A stretch of DNA of 64,000 bases from Myxococcota bacterium (GTDB lineage Bacteria > Myxococcota_A > UBA9160 > UBA6930): the NCBI GenBank assembly GCA_028277885.1, contig JANQFK010000023.1, positions 99,693-163,692 of the forward strand, in the 5' to 3' direction. Shown here piece after piece: positions 8,885 to 16,697 of the stretch. The notes beneath the pieces were generated by a model that saw only the letters and a list, made by a program, of their open reading frames with translations, did not search any database and was not told the DNA's origin. Each line of letters opens with the position of its first letter. The first letter of the stretch is position 1. A program made the position numbers and the translations under genes.

Positions 8885-8901
8885 CCATATGAAAAATATG
8901 G
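8885..8901. promoter_or_regulatory. AT-rich palindrome
   Basis: CCATAT-GAAAA-ATATGG forms a perfect 6-bp inverted repeat in one of the few AT-rich spots of the window, between the aldehyde dehydrogenase stop and the cytochrome c gene. The base composition suggests an operator or promoter element rather than coding sequence; the binding factor is unknown. Confidence 0.35.
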
Positions 8902-8913
8902 GGAAAGACGGAC

Positions 8914-10296
8914 TCAGAGTCGCTCTCGGATCCATACCGTCTTCAGGTTGGTGAACTCCCGGAGCCCCTCGGCGCCGAGCTCGCGCCCGTAGCCCGAGCG
9001 ACCGATGCCGCCGAAGGGCAGGCGCGGATCGCTCTTCACCACGCCGTTCACGAAGACCGAGCCCGCCTCGAGCCTCGGCACCAGGGCCTCGGCGCGCTCC
9101 GCGTCGCCGCTCCAGACGCTGGCGCCGAGCCCGTAGTCGGTGTCGTTGGCCAGCGCGACGGCCTCCTCGACGGAGCCGGCGCGCAGCACGGCGGCCACGG
9201 GACCGAAGGTCTCCTCGCAGCCGGCGGCCTGGTCCGGGGTCACGCGGTCGAGCAGGGTGGGGGGGAAGAAGAAGCCCACGCCCTCGGGCCGCTTGCCGCC
9301 GAGCACGAGGCGGGCGCCTGCCGCGAGGCTGCGCTCGACCTGGGACTCGAGGGCGTCGCGCAGGTCCGCCCGGGCCAGCGGCCCCACGTCCACCGAGCGG
9401 TCGAGCCCCGGGCCCACCCGCAGCGCGGCGAGCTCGGCGCGCAGGGCCTCCACGAAGGCGTCGGCCACGGGCTCCATCACCACGAAGCGCTTCGCGGCGA
9501 TGCAGCTCTGGCCGGAGTTGAGGGTGCGCGACACGCAGGCCTGGCGGGCCGCGGCGGCGGGGTCGGCGTCGTCGAGCACCACGAAGGGGTCGCTGCCGCC
9601 GAGCTCGAGCACGCTCTTCTTGAGCGCCGCGCCGGCGCGGGCGGCGACGTCGGCGCCCGCGCGCTCGCTCCCCGTGAGGGTCACGGCGCGCACCGCCGGG
9701 TGGGCGATCAGGGCCGCCACGCGCTCCCGCGCCACGAGGAGGTTCTGGAACGTTCCCTCCGGCGCGCCGGCCCGGGCGAGCAGGGACTCGATGGCCTCGG
9801 CACAGCCGGGCACGTTCTCGGCGTGCTTCAGCAGGCCCACGTTGCCCGCCATCAGCGCCGGCGCGGCGAAGCGGAACACCTGCCAGTAGGGGAAGTTCCA
9901 CGGCATCACGGCCAGCACCGCGCCGAGCGGGTCGTGGCGCACGCCGCTGCGGTCGGCGTCGCTCTCGAGGGAGCGCGGGGCGAGCAGGGCCTCGGCGCTC
10001 TCGGCGTAGAAGTCGCAGCCCACGGCACACTTCTCGATCTCGGCCTCGGCCTCGGCCTGGGCGATGGGCTTGCCCATCTCGCGCACCATGCGCCGGGCGT
10101 GCCCGTCCCGCTCTGCGCGCAGCAGCTCCCCGGCGCGGCGCAGCACCGCGGCGCGCTCGACGAAGGAGGTCTCCCGCCAGGCCGCGAAGCCGCGGGCCGC
10201 GCGCTCGAGCCGGGCGGTCACCTCGGGCTCGGGGTGCTCGTCGTAGCGCGCGAAGCACTCCTCGGTCGCCGGGTCGAGGGAGCGGAACGGGCTCAT
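8914..10296 (-). CDS. NAD(P)-dependent aldehyde dehydrogenase, succinate-semialdehyde dehydrogenase-like
   Basis: A 460-residue member of the aldehyde dehydrogenase superfamily. It starts SPFRSLDPATEECFARYDEH, like the short GabD1 type. The Rossmann motif VMPWNFPYWQVFR, the general-base Glu in LELGGSDPF and catalytic Cys265 in NSGQSC are all present, with the late CEETFGPVAAV and PFGGIGRSGYGREL motifs. Oxidation of succinate semialdehyde or a related small aldehyde is the best guess; substrate specificity is inferred. The ATG at 10296 has GGAGG 6 nt upstream. The region upstream carries twin-hairpin copy B. Confidence 0.85.
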   Translation of the reverse strand: MSPFRSLDPATEECFARYDEHPEPEVTARLERAARGFAAWRETSFVERAAVLRRAGELLRAERDGHARRMVREMGKPIAQAEAEAEIEKCAVGCDFYAESAEALLAPRSLESDADRSGVRHDPLGAVLAVMPWNFPYWQVFRFAAPALMAGNVGLLKHAENVPGCAEAIESLLARAGAPEGTFQNLLVARERVAALIAHPAVRAVTLTGSERAGADVAARAGAALKKSVLELGGSDPFVVLDDADPAAAARQACVSRTLNSGQSCIAAKRFVVMEPVADAFVEALRAELAALRVGPGLDRSVDVGPLARADLRDALESQVERSLAAGARLVLGGKRPEGVGFFFPPTLLDRVTPDQAAGCEETFGPVAAVLRAGSVEEAVALANDTDYGLGASVWSGDAERAEALVPRLEAGSVFVNGVVKSDPRLPFGGIGRSGYGRELGAEGLREFTNLKTVWIRERL

Positions 10297-10318
10297 GGGC
10301 ACCTCCTGCCCCCATGCC

Positions 10319-10385
10319 AGGAGGCCGACCCAGGATGGGTCGGCTTCCGCCGCAAAGCGAGCCCGGAGGGCTCGCCCAGCCAGCG
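10319..10385. repeat. Dispersed twin-hairpin repeat, copy B
   Basis: The best-preserved copy. Stem 1 is GCCGACCC-AGGAT-GGGTCGGC (10324-10344); the linker is TTCCGCCGCAAA; stem 2 is GCGAGCCC-GGA-GGGCTCGC (10357-10375). Both stems are perfect. It lies just upstream of the aldehyde dehydrogenase start, between divergent genes, so termination is not its obvious job here. Confidence 0.8.
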
Positions 10386-10604
10386 CCGGCCGCGCAACTC
10401 CCGGATCCGGCAGGGGTTCCAATCGGGGCCCGGTGCGACCGGCCCGCGCGTTCGAATCCCGGAACGCGAAGGGCGGTCGAACCTCCAGGCCCCCGGGGCG
10501 GGTGCCCGAGGCGGGGCCGGGTAGTGTTGGAGGAGCGTCGTCAACACCGCATCGTTGGGTGTGGGGCGCTGGGGGACGACGCGTCGGTAGGAGGAGGGCT
10601 CGGC
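10386..10604. other. Divergent intergenic region with two inverted repeats
   Basis: This is the remainder of a 308-bp gap between the aldehyde dehydrogenase and the HTH/TPR gene. It contains a hairpin CGCGTTC/GAACGCG (10447-10468) and an inverted repeat GTGTTG/CAACAC (10524-10547) that could be an operator for the plus-strand gene. No convincing -35/-10 pair and no RNA gene were seen. Confidence 0.4.
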
Positions 10605-11726
10605 GTGGCCGACCAGGAAGACGGAAGCATCGCCTATCCCCAGGTGTTCACCCTCCACTGGGAGGGCCCGGCGGCCGCCGAGGTCCCGGTGGAGGCCGAG
10701 CTCGGAGAGGGCCGGGGGCCCGACGAGGACCCCGACGTGAGCGCGGTCCAGCGCACCGAGCGCGGCCAGGCGCTCTGGGAGCAGATCCGCCGCGAGGCCG
10801 AGCGCCGGGGCGACGCCGACCTCTGGCGCCGCAAGCTCTCCGCCTACGCCTGGGTGAAGCTCGAGGCCCGGGGCACCGCCGGCGACTACGCGCGCCGCTT
10901 CGAGGTCAACCACGCCACGGTCCGGACCTGGATCAGCGACGTCGCGAAGCTCGCCTACCAGGTCGGCTACCGGCTCCACGAGGATCGGCTGCTGCTGGTG
11001 GGCGACGCGCCCGAGGGGCTGCGGCAGCTGCGCGAGCTGGTGAACCACGACGCCGCCTCCAGCGAGGCCTGGCACTGCCTGCGCGCGGTGGAGGCCGAGT
11101 TCCGCGGCGAGGACGCCTACTTCCATCTGAACGAGGGCCACGTGCTGCGGGCCCGGCGCTGCCTGCGCGAGTCCGACGAGACGCTCAAGGAGGGCCTCGC
11201 CATCGCGGAGGCGCGGCGCATCCGCTCGCTGCTCTGGAACGCCCGGGGCCAGACCTTCTGGGACTGCGAGCCCGAGTCGAGCCACCCGCTTCCCGACCAC
11301 CTGGAGCGCGCCGAGAAGGCCTTCCGGCGCGCCGCGATCCTGGACCAGTCCACCTACTTCCCGTTCGTGAACCTCGCCCAGCTGGCGGTGGACGGCGGGG
11401 ACCTGCGCCGTGCCGAGTACTGGATCGGCGAGCTCTCGGCGGCGCGAAAGGCGATGGAAGAGCCCATGCGAGACGATCTGGCGCGCTACCTGGACCAGGC
11501 GGAGTGGAGCGGCGCAGTGGCCGAGGAGCGCTTCTGGAAGGGCGGGCCGCTGCGCTGGCTCCGGGAGGCGGCCGGCAAGGGGGTGCTCGTGCTGGCGGCG
11601 CTGCTGCTGCTGGCCTGGACGCTCACCGCCCCCCCGGCGAGTGCCCACCCCGACCCGGGCGTCGAGCCCGTCGTGGCCCACGGCGGCCCGCGCGGCAACG
11701 CCAAGGGCGGCGCCGGCGGCAACTGA
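10605..11726 (+). CDS. Membrane-anchored protein with HTH-like and TPR-like regions
   Basis: A 373-residue protein of unrecognised function. Residues about 50-115 contain a helix-turn-helix-like stretch (AGDYARRFEVNHATVRTWISDVAKLAYQ) resembling sigma-factor or transposase DNA-binding helices. The middle is all-helical with tetratricopeptide-like pairs (AWHCLRAVEAEFRGEDAYFHL; ERAEKAFRRAAILDQSTYFPFVNLAQ). One transmembrane helix (GVLVLAALLLLAWTLTA) lies near residue 330, followed by a short Gly-rich tail. The GTG at 10605 has AGGAGGAGGG upstream. It precedes the ExbB/ExbD operon by about 200 bp in the same direction and may regulate it or act with it. It could equally be an independent envelope-stress sensor. 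Confidence 0.6.
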   Translation: MADQEDGSIAYPQVFTLHWEGPAAAEVPVEAELGEGRGPDEDPDVSAVQRTERGQALWEQIRREAERRGDADLWRRKLSAYAWVKLEARGTAGDYARRFEVNHATVRTWISDVAKLAYQVGYRLHEDRLLLVGDAPEGLRQLRELVNHDAASSEAWHCLRAVEAEFRGEDAYFHLNEGHVLRARRCLRESDETLKEGLAIAEARRIRSLLWNARGQTFWDCEPESSHPLPDHLERAEKAFRRAAILDQSTYFPFVNLAQLAVDGGDLRRAEYWIGELSAARKAMEEPMRDDLARYLDQAEWSGAVAEERFWKGGPLRWLREAAGKGVLVLAALLLLAWTLTAPPASAHPDPGVEPVVAHGGPRGNAKGGAGGN

Positions 11727-11923
11727 GCGCCGCCGCTCCGCGCGGCATCCCGCACCCACCCGACGCCCGGGCACTCGCCCGGGCGTCGCGCGTTTCGGGC
11801 CCCTGCCGCTCGGCTTCCCCCGGCCCGCGTCCGCCTGTTGGGCGGCGCGCTCCGACGCCACGTCGTGGGGTGAAGGCCGGTGCCGGCGGAGGAGGAGCCG
11901 GGCTGCGCCACGGAGGAGTGCCG

Positions 11924-12445
11924 ATGTCGGGTCGAGACGCCGCAAGCGTGCGGGCTTCGAACGGGGGGAGGTCCGCGCGAGCGTTGCGACGTCACGCGCG
12001 CAGGGTCGCGGTCGCTGCGGCGGCCGCGGCCCTCTGCGCGGGCACGGCCTGCGCGGGGTCGCGGGGGCCGGGGCCGATCGCGCCCGGCGCGCTCGCTGCC
12101 GAGGTGGACGCGGCCCACGGCCTCTACGCCTCGGGCGAGTACGAGCTGGCGGCCCGGCGCTTCGGCTTCGCGTCCACCGAGGCGCGCCGGGCGGGGGACC
12201 GCGACCTCGAGCGCCGCACCAAGGCGGCCGAGTGCACCGCCTGGCTGAGGGCCCAGCGGATCGCGCGCTTCGCGACCTGCACCGACCGCCTCGAGGGCCT
12301 CCAGCGCCGGGCGCGCAGCTCGGACCCCGGCGTCAACACGCTGATCGCGCTCGGCGCCATCGCGGGGGGCCGCCCCGCACCGCCGCTGCGCATCCCGGGC
12401 GAGGTGCGTGAGGTGCTGCGCGCGGCCGCCGGAGAGGAGCGATGA
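11924..12445 (+). CDS. Lipoprotein, first gene of the ExbBD-lytic transglycosylase operon
   Basis: A 173-residue exported protein. A long, Arg-rich n-region precedes a hydrophobic core (RVAVAAAAAALCAGTACAGS) that ends in a lipobox-like GTAC. The mature part has a helical pair, AAHGLYASGEYELAARRFGFAS, resembling a single tetratricopeptide repeat. No named family was recognised. The ATG has GGAGGAG upstream, and its TGA overlaps the next ATG (ATGA). Position suggests that it is the outer-membrane or periplasmic lipoprotein of a trans-envelope complex. Confidence 0.65.
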   Translation: MSGRDAASVRASNGGRSARALRRHARRVAVAAAAAALCAGTACAGSRGPGPIAPGALAAEVDAAHGLYASGEYELAARRFGFASTEARRAGDRDLERRTKAAECTAWLRAQRIARFATCTDRLEGLQRRARSSDPGVNTLIALGAIAGGRPAPPLRIPGEVREVLRAAAGEER

Positions 12446-13356
12446 TGCGCTGGATCGTCTCGACGCTGGTCGGAGTGGCCCTGGCCGCGGCTGGAACGGC
12501 GGCCGCCGCAGCCCCGCGCGAGCGCGCCATTCAACAGATTCCCGAGCTCATGGGCCGCATCCTCGAGTCCCAGGAGGCGATTCGCGAGCAGGAGTCGAAG
12601 CTGGTGCCGCGCATCGAGCGCTGGAACGGCCAGCTCGAGCGGGCCCGGGGCAAGATCGAGTCGGCCAGCTCCGAGGACGAGGCCGCGACCGCGCTGGTCG
12701 ACTACGTGGAGGCCTACGCGGAGCGGCTCGAGGAGCAGCAGGCCGGCCTCGACGCCATCCGGCCCTCGATCGTGCGCATGCGGGCCGACGCCCGGCAGCT
12801 GATCGACGCCGCCGAGTCGATGGCCGGCCCGCGGGAGACGCCCGAGGATCGGCGCAGCTTCTTCCAGGACCACTACCAGGGGGTCGCCTCGGCGACGGGT
12901 GAGCTCGCCAGCCGCCTCCAGCGCGAGGAGGAGGCGGCCACCGCGGGCGCGGTGCTCCACGCCAGCTGGGCGTCCCACGCGGCCCTCGACGTTCCCATCG
13001 AGGAGCTGGGCCCGGAGGGCGCGATGGCGTTCGCGCGCAAGGTCGAGGGGCTCTACGCCCGCTACCAGGCGCGCTCGGGCCAGCTGCGCTCGGAGCGCCA
13101 GGCCGTGCGCCGGCTCCTCGACGTGCTGATCGAGCGCCAGCTCGCGCGGCGCCTCGACACGCTCTTCGAGGGCGGCGACTCGATCGGGCTCGGAGCCCTG
13201 CTCGCGGGGGCCGGGAGCTCCCAGGACTGGCAGGACCTGGGCGGCCTGGTGCGCCGCACCCTCGGGCTTCCCGCCGGGGCGGGAGGCGGCCTCCAGCGCG
13301 AGACCGCCTCCCTCGACCGGCTCGATTTCTTCGCCAGCGGCGAGCACCGGGAGTAG
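12442..13356 (+). CDS. Periplasmic coiled-coil protein
   Basis: A 304-residue protein with a cleavable signal peptide (1-24, ending AAAAA). A long helical domain follows, with heptad-like charge patterning from about 30 to 250 (for example ILESQEAIREQESKLVPRIERWNGQLERARGKIE). The shape recalls periplasmic coordinators such as YbgF or EnvC but without detectable LytM or TPR motifs. No family was assigned. It overlaps the lipoprotein gene by 4 nt and is followed after 5 nt by the next gene, so it is in the same operon. Confidence 0.65.
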   Translation: MMRWIVSTLVGVALAAAGTAAAAAPRERAIQQIPELMGRILESQEAIREQESKLVPRIERWNGQLERARGKIESASSEDEAATALVDYVEAYAERLEEQQAGLDAIRPSIVRMRADARQLIDAAESMAGPRETPEDRRSFFQDHYQGVASATGELASRLQREEEAATAGAVLHASWASHAALDVPIEELGPEGAMAFARKVEGLYARYQARSGQLRSERQAVRRLLDVLIERQLARRLDTLFEGGDSIGLGALLAGAGSSQDWQDLGGLVRRTLGLPAGAGGGLQRETASLDRLDFFASGEHRE

Positions 13357-13361
13357 CAACG

Positions 13362-13832
13362 ATGAGAAGGCACTCGAAGTCCTGGACGGCTCCGCGGCTC
13401 GGCCTCGCCCTCGCCCTGGCGGGCCTGACGCTGGGTCTGGTGGCCCCCGCGGCCGCGAAGGAGAGCGAGTCCTGCCGGCAGTGGCGCGGCGAGCACCGCG
13501 GCTACGAGGTCGAGGTGGTGCGCCTCTACCTCACGGGCGCCACCCAGCGCGCCCTCGACGAGGCGGTGTTCGAGCTGCTCCAGCGCGAGGCGTACCTCAC
13601 CTCCTGCGAGCAGAGCGTGCGCGCCGCGCGGGTCGACCTGGTGGGCTGGCGCCTGGTGGGACGCGTGCCCGAGGAGTACCCGAGCGCCGTGGTGGAGTCG
13701 CTGCTGGCCCGGGCGGGCTTCGACGTCAGCCTGGACGCGCTGCTCTCCGGCGCCGTCGGAGTCGCGTACCGGCCGGCCCCGCCCGCGCGCACCCGGGGCC
13801 CGCGGGCCCGCGACCTCCGTGCTGCGCGCTAG
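13362..13832 (+). CDS. Small periplasmic protein of unknown function
   Basis: A 156-residue protein with a signal peptide (about 1-32, ending APAAA) and a compact mature domain containing two cysteines (residues near 38 and 79) that could form a disulfide. The tail is Pro/Arg-rich. The family was not recognised. The ATG is preceded by GGGAG. Its end overlaps the ExbB-like gene by 14 nt. A periplasmic partner of the ExbBD-like motor is the natural inference from position. Confidence 0.55.
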   Translation: MRRHSKSWTAPRLGLALALAGLTLGLVAPAAAKESESCRQWRGEHRGYEVEVVRLYLTGATQRALDEAVFELLQREAYLTSCEQSVRAARVDLVGWRLVGRVPEEYPSAVVESLLARAGFDVSLDALLSGAVGVAYRPAPPARTRGPRARDLRAAR

Positions 13833-14310
13833 CGCGATGGGGTGCGCGCTCGGCGCGCTCCTCGCGGCGCCACTGGTGCTCGCCGGGAGCGGCGGGCCCG
13901 GCCTCGCCGCGCTGCCCGCCGCCGCCGTCGCGGGCTTGGTGGCCGCCGTGGACTCGGTGGGCTGGGTGCTGGTGCCGCAGGTCGTGCTCGCCGTGGCGGT
14001 GATCGGGCTCGCCCTCGAGCAGCTCGCCTCGCGGGTCGCCGGCTTCGGCGCGGCCCCCACCCCGGCGTGGCTGCCGCCCGCCGTGGAGTCGGCGCTGCTG
14101 CTGGGCCTGCTCGGAACGATCAGCGGCATGGTGACGGGCTTCGTCGAGCTCTCGCCCGAGGCCCTCGAGCCCGGCCCGCTGGTGCAGTCCCTGGGCCGGG
14201 CGCTGCGCAGCAGCTTCGTGGGCTTCGGGATCGCGCTGATCGGCGTGTGGACCCAGGCTCCCACCACGCACGCGACCGCCGCCACAGCCGCCGACGGGGC
14301 CCCCGCGTGA
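13819..14310 (+). CDS. ExbB/TolQ/MotA-family proton channel subunit (short form)
   Basis: A 163-residue inner-membrane protein. The hallmark is LLGLLGTISGMVTGF (about 95-108), followed by LGRALRSSFVGFGIALIGVW (125-144). This corresponds to TM2 and TM3 of the ExbB/TolQ/MotA pore with its small and polar residues. Earlier hydrophobic segments lie near 8-22, 33-44 and 50-70. It is shorter than canonical ExbB (about 230-240) and lacks the large cytoplasmic domain. The start may be GTG 13819 or ATG 13837. It is coupled by GTGA to the ExbD-like gene, as in true exbBD pairs. Confidence 0.8.
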   Translation: MLRASAMGCALGALLAAPLVLAGSGGPGLAALPAAAVAGLVAAVDSVGWVLVPQVVLAVAVIGLALEQLASRVAGFGAAPTPAWLPPAVESALLLGLLGTISGMVTGFVELSPEALEPGPLVQSLGRALRSSFVGFGIALIGVWTQAPTTHATAATAADGAPA

Positions 14311-14711
14311 GCACTCCCTCCATGCTCGGCTCCGGCATCTACTTCATCGACGTGCTGGCGTGCCTGCTGTTCTGCCTGGCCCTGGCGCTGGTGGGCGCGC
14401 GCTTCGGACGTGAGCAGTCCGTGGTGATCGACCTGCCCGGGGCCGAGGCGGCGGCCGCCAGCGGGGCGGACCTCTCCGGCACCTCGCTCCAGGTGAGCAC
14501 CCGCGACGGACGCACCGAGATCCGCCTCGACGACGAGCGCGTCGCCCTCGAGGAGCTGGGAGCCCGGCTGCGCGAGGCGCCCCCGCCCTCCCTGGTGGTG
14601 CGCGCCGAGGATTCGGACCTCGCCCGCGTGATCGCCATCGCCCACGCGGCGGGGGTCCACGACATCGAGCTCGCCTACGAGGTGGCGCCGAGCCCGCAGG
14701 GCCGGCCGTGA
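14307..14711 (+). CDS. ExbD/TolR-family proton channel subunit
   Basis: A 134-residue protein with one N-terminal transmembrane helix (FIDVLACLLFCLALALVGA) carrying Asp15 near the cytoplasmic end, as in the proton-carrying Asp of ExbD and TolR. A periplasmic domain has the family beta-alpha layout: LQVSTRDGRTEIRLDDERVALEELGARL, then SLVVRAEDSDLARVIAIAHAAGVHDIELAYE. It is translationally coupled on both sides by GTGA overlaps. With the upstream subunit it should form a proton-motive-force-driven motor in the inner membrane. Confidence 0.82.
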   Translation: MSTPSMLGSGIYFIDVLACLLFCLALALVGARFGREQSVVIDLPGAEAAAASGADLSGTSLQVSTRDGRTEIRLDDERVALEELGARLREAPPPSLVVRAEDSDLARVIAIAHAAGVHDIELAYEVAPSPQGRP

Positions 14712-15289
14712 TCCGGGCCACCCTCGTGCTGATGGCCGTGGTGCTGGCGGGCGTGGGCGCGGTGCTGTGGACCGCGCGGAACCTCGATCCGCTGCGCGTG
14801 GTCGAGCGCATCGCGCCGGCCCGGGTCCACACCGTGGACCTGAGCGGGTCCGGCGCGTTCCCGCGCGGGCGGCCCGAGGACGAGGCGCCGCCGGTCGAGA
14901 TCGAGGAGCGGGCCGCGCCCCCGGCGGCCGCCGCCGCGAGCCCGGTGCCCACCCGGACCGCGCCCCCCGCGTCGCCCGTCCGGCGGCAGCCCGAGCCGGT
15001 GCCGGAGCGGGAGCCGGGTTCGCACGCGGGCTCCGAGCCGGAGCTCCAGACTCGCGACCTGTCGCCGCGGCGCGAGCTGCGCGAGGCGGCCGATCCGGCG
15101 TCTCTTGCCGAGGCCGCGCCGGGGGCCCCGCTGCAGGAGCCCGCCGGTGGGTCCTCGGCCGCGAGCGACGCGACCGCCGCCGTCGCCGAGGTGCCCCTCG
15201 CGCTGGAGCCGCGCCTGGCTCCCGACGAGTCGGCGGCGCTGATCCGCCGCATGCTGGCGCTCTACGAGCGGGCGGGAGAGCCGCGGTGA
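14708..15289 (+). CDS. Inner-membrane anchored proline-rich periplasmic protein, TonB-like A
   Basis: A 193-residue protein with an uncleaved N-terminal anchor (TLVLMAVVLAGVGAVLWTA). A Pro/Glu/Arg-rich stretch (about 50-125) is of the kind that spans the periplasm in TonB and TolA, and a short C-terminal helix follows (ALIRRMLALYERAGE). It lacks a recognisable TonB C-terminal fold. The gene overlaps its neighbours by GTGA at both ends. A role in transmitting motion or force from the ExbBD-like channel is inferred from architecture and position only. Confidence 0.6.
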   Translation: MIRATLVLMAVVLAGVGAVLWTARNLDPLRVVERIAPARVHTVDLSGSGAFPRGRPEDEAPPVEIEERAAPPAAAAASPVPTRTAPPASPVRRQPEPVPEREPGSHAGSEPELQTRDLSPRRELREAADPASLAEAAPGAPLQEPAGGSSAASDATAAVAEVPLALEPRLAPDESAALIRRMLALYERAGEPR

Positions 15290-16095
15290 GGCGCCGGGCC
15301 TGGCTCGTGTGGCTGTCGCGCGGCGTGGTGGCGCTCTGGATCGGCGCCTACCTGGCGTCGCAGGTGGGGCCCGCCGCGCCGGTCGAGGCGACGGAGGTGG
15401 CCGAGAGCGCCGCGCGCGTGCAGCCGCGGCCCCTCGAGCCGCCCCGCCGGCCGCCCGAGCCTCGCGAGGCGAAGACCGCGAAGCCCGCGGCCCCGCCCGA
15501 GCCGAGCGCCGAGCCCGAGCCGACCCCGGAGCCCGGCCCGAAGCCCGCCCGGCTGGGCGCCGCCGAGGTGGAGGAGGGCGACCGCATCCTCGCGGGTGGC
15601 GGCGACTTCCCGGTGCTGAGCTGCACCTACGAGGACTTCCCGAGCTTCGACCACTACGCCCGCGCGATGGCGGCGCTGGGCGCGCGCTTCGTGGTGGTGC
15701 GCCAGCGGCGCATCGTGGCCGCCATCGACCCCGCGAGCGGCCGCTTCGAGGAGGCGCGGGTGGACGCCGGCTTCTCTCCCCGCGCCCGGGACTACACGGG
15801 GGAGCCCGCCCTCGCCCCGCTGGCCCGCGCCGCCCGCGAGCGCTTCGGTGGAGGCGCCGTGGTGATGATGCTGGTGCCCCGGACCATCGACGCGGGGCTC
15901 TTCGGAGGGATCTCCCGCGCCCTCGCCGGGCGCGGCGAAGCCCACCAGGCCTATCGCGAGATCCGCGGCCGCTACCAGCGCGCCCCCGGCGGAGGGGTGC
16001 GCCTGCGCGTGGACCGCGGAACCCGCCTGGACGGCTCGGAGGTGGAGATGGACCTGCTCTTCGAGCTCGCCGGGCTCGCGGACCGCTCGGCGTGA
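15286..16095 (+). CDS. Inner-membrane anchored proline-rich periplasmic protein, TonB-like B
   Basis: A 269-residue protein. A single N-terminal membrane helix (SRGVVALWIGAYLASQV) is followed by a dense Pro/Glu/Ala/Lys linker (about 45-100; PEPSAEPEPTPEPGPKP). A folded C-terminal domain of about 165 residues follows (from DRILAGGGDFPVLSCTYEDF), with mixed beta-alpha content and no family I can name. The layout is that of TonB, with a larger terminal domain. Stop and start overlaps (GTGA) tie it to both neighbours. It may be the part that touches the partner at the wall or outer membrane. Confidence 0.62.
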   Translation: MRRRAWLVWLSRGVVALWIGAYLASQVGPAAPVEATEVAESAARVQPRPLEPPRRPPEPREAKTAKPAAPPEPSAEPEPTPEPGPKPARLGAAEVEEGDRILAGGGDFPVLSCTYEDFPSFDHYARAMAALGARFVVVRQRRIVAAIDPASGRFEEARVDAGFSPRARDYTGEPALAPLARAARERFGGGAVVMMLVPRTIDAGLFGGISRALAGRGEAHQAYREIRGRYQRAPGGGVRLRVDRGTRLDGSEVEMDLLFELAGLADRSA

Positions 16096-16697
16096 GGCGG
16101 GCCGGCCTCGCGGCGGGCCTCGTCGTCGCGCTGCTCGGGAGCGCGCCGCTCGTGGCCCGGGCCGACGAGGGCATCGCGCGTCGCCTCCACGCGCTGCGCG
16201 TGCTGGCTCCGCGCGACGGCGAGGCGTCGGCCGCGCTGCCCGAGGGACCCGCGGCGTCCCACGCCGACTGCGCGAGCGGCGCCTGGTGGGAGGCGAGCGC
16301 CTACGCGGTGCGGGCCCGCACCCGCCAGGCGATCCAGGACGCCGCGCTGCGCTTCGCCGTGGACGAGAGCCTGATCCGCAGCGTGATCCGCCACGAGAGC
16401 GCCTACGAGATCCGCGCCGTCTCCCACAAGGGCGCCATGGGTCTGATGCAGCTGATGCCCGCCACGGCCCGGGAGCTCGGCGTGGCCTGTGCGTTCGATC
16501 CGCGGGAGAACGTGCTCGGCGGAACCCGCTACCTGCGCCAGCTCTACGACCGGCTCGGCAGCTGGCCGCGCGCCGTGGCGGCCTACCACGCGGGTCCGAG
16601 CCGGGTCGAGCGCGGCCGCATCCCGGGCGAGACCCGCACCTACGTGCGACGGGTGATCACCACCTGGCGCCCGCACCAGGACTACGCGCTCGACTGA
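16092..16697 (+). CDS. Lytic transglycosylase (SLT domain)
   Basis: A 201-residue secreted peptidoglycan-cleaving enzyme. The signal peptide ends near VARA. The Slt-type domain (about 70-200) has catalytic Glu in SVIRHESAYEIRAVSHKGAMGLMQLMPATA, then NVLGGTRYLRQLYDRLG and AVAAYHAGPSRVERG, all standard for family 1 lytic transglycosylases. It is the last gene of the ExbBD-like operon, coupled by GTGA, which suggests that wall cutting is tied to the proton-driven complex. Its end overlaps the convergent GHMP-kinase gene by 16 nt. Confidence 0.9.
   Translation: MRRAGLAAGLVVALLGSAPLVARADEGIARRLHALRVLAPRDGEASAALPEGPAASHADCASGAWWEASAYAVRARTRQAIQDAALRFAVDESLIRSVIRHESAYEIRAVSHKGAMGLMQLMPATARELGVACAFDPRENVLGGTRYLRQLYDRLGSWPRAVAAYHAGPSRVERGRIPGETRTYVRRVITTWRPHQDYALD

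Noticed and set aside
10430..10468. GTTCGAATCCC resembling a tRNA T-loop, suggesting a tRNA fragment or attachment site
   Set aside because: The flanking bases pair as a simple CGCGTTC/GAACGCG hairpin, and no acceptor, D or anticodon arms can be drawn around it.
13819..14711. MotAB flagellar stator, encouraged by the FliD-like gene at 31 kb
   Set aside because: The subunits are too short for MotA/MotB, the second lacks an OmpA-like peptidoglycan domain, and the operon contains TonB-like proteins. ExbB/ExbD-like fits better.
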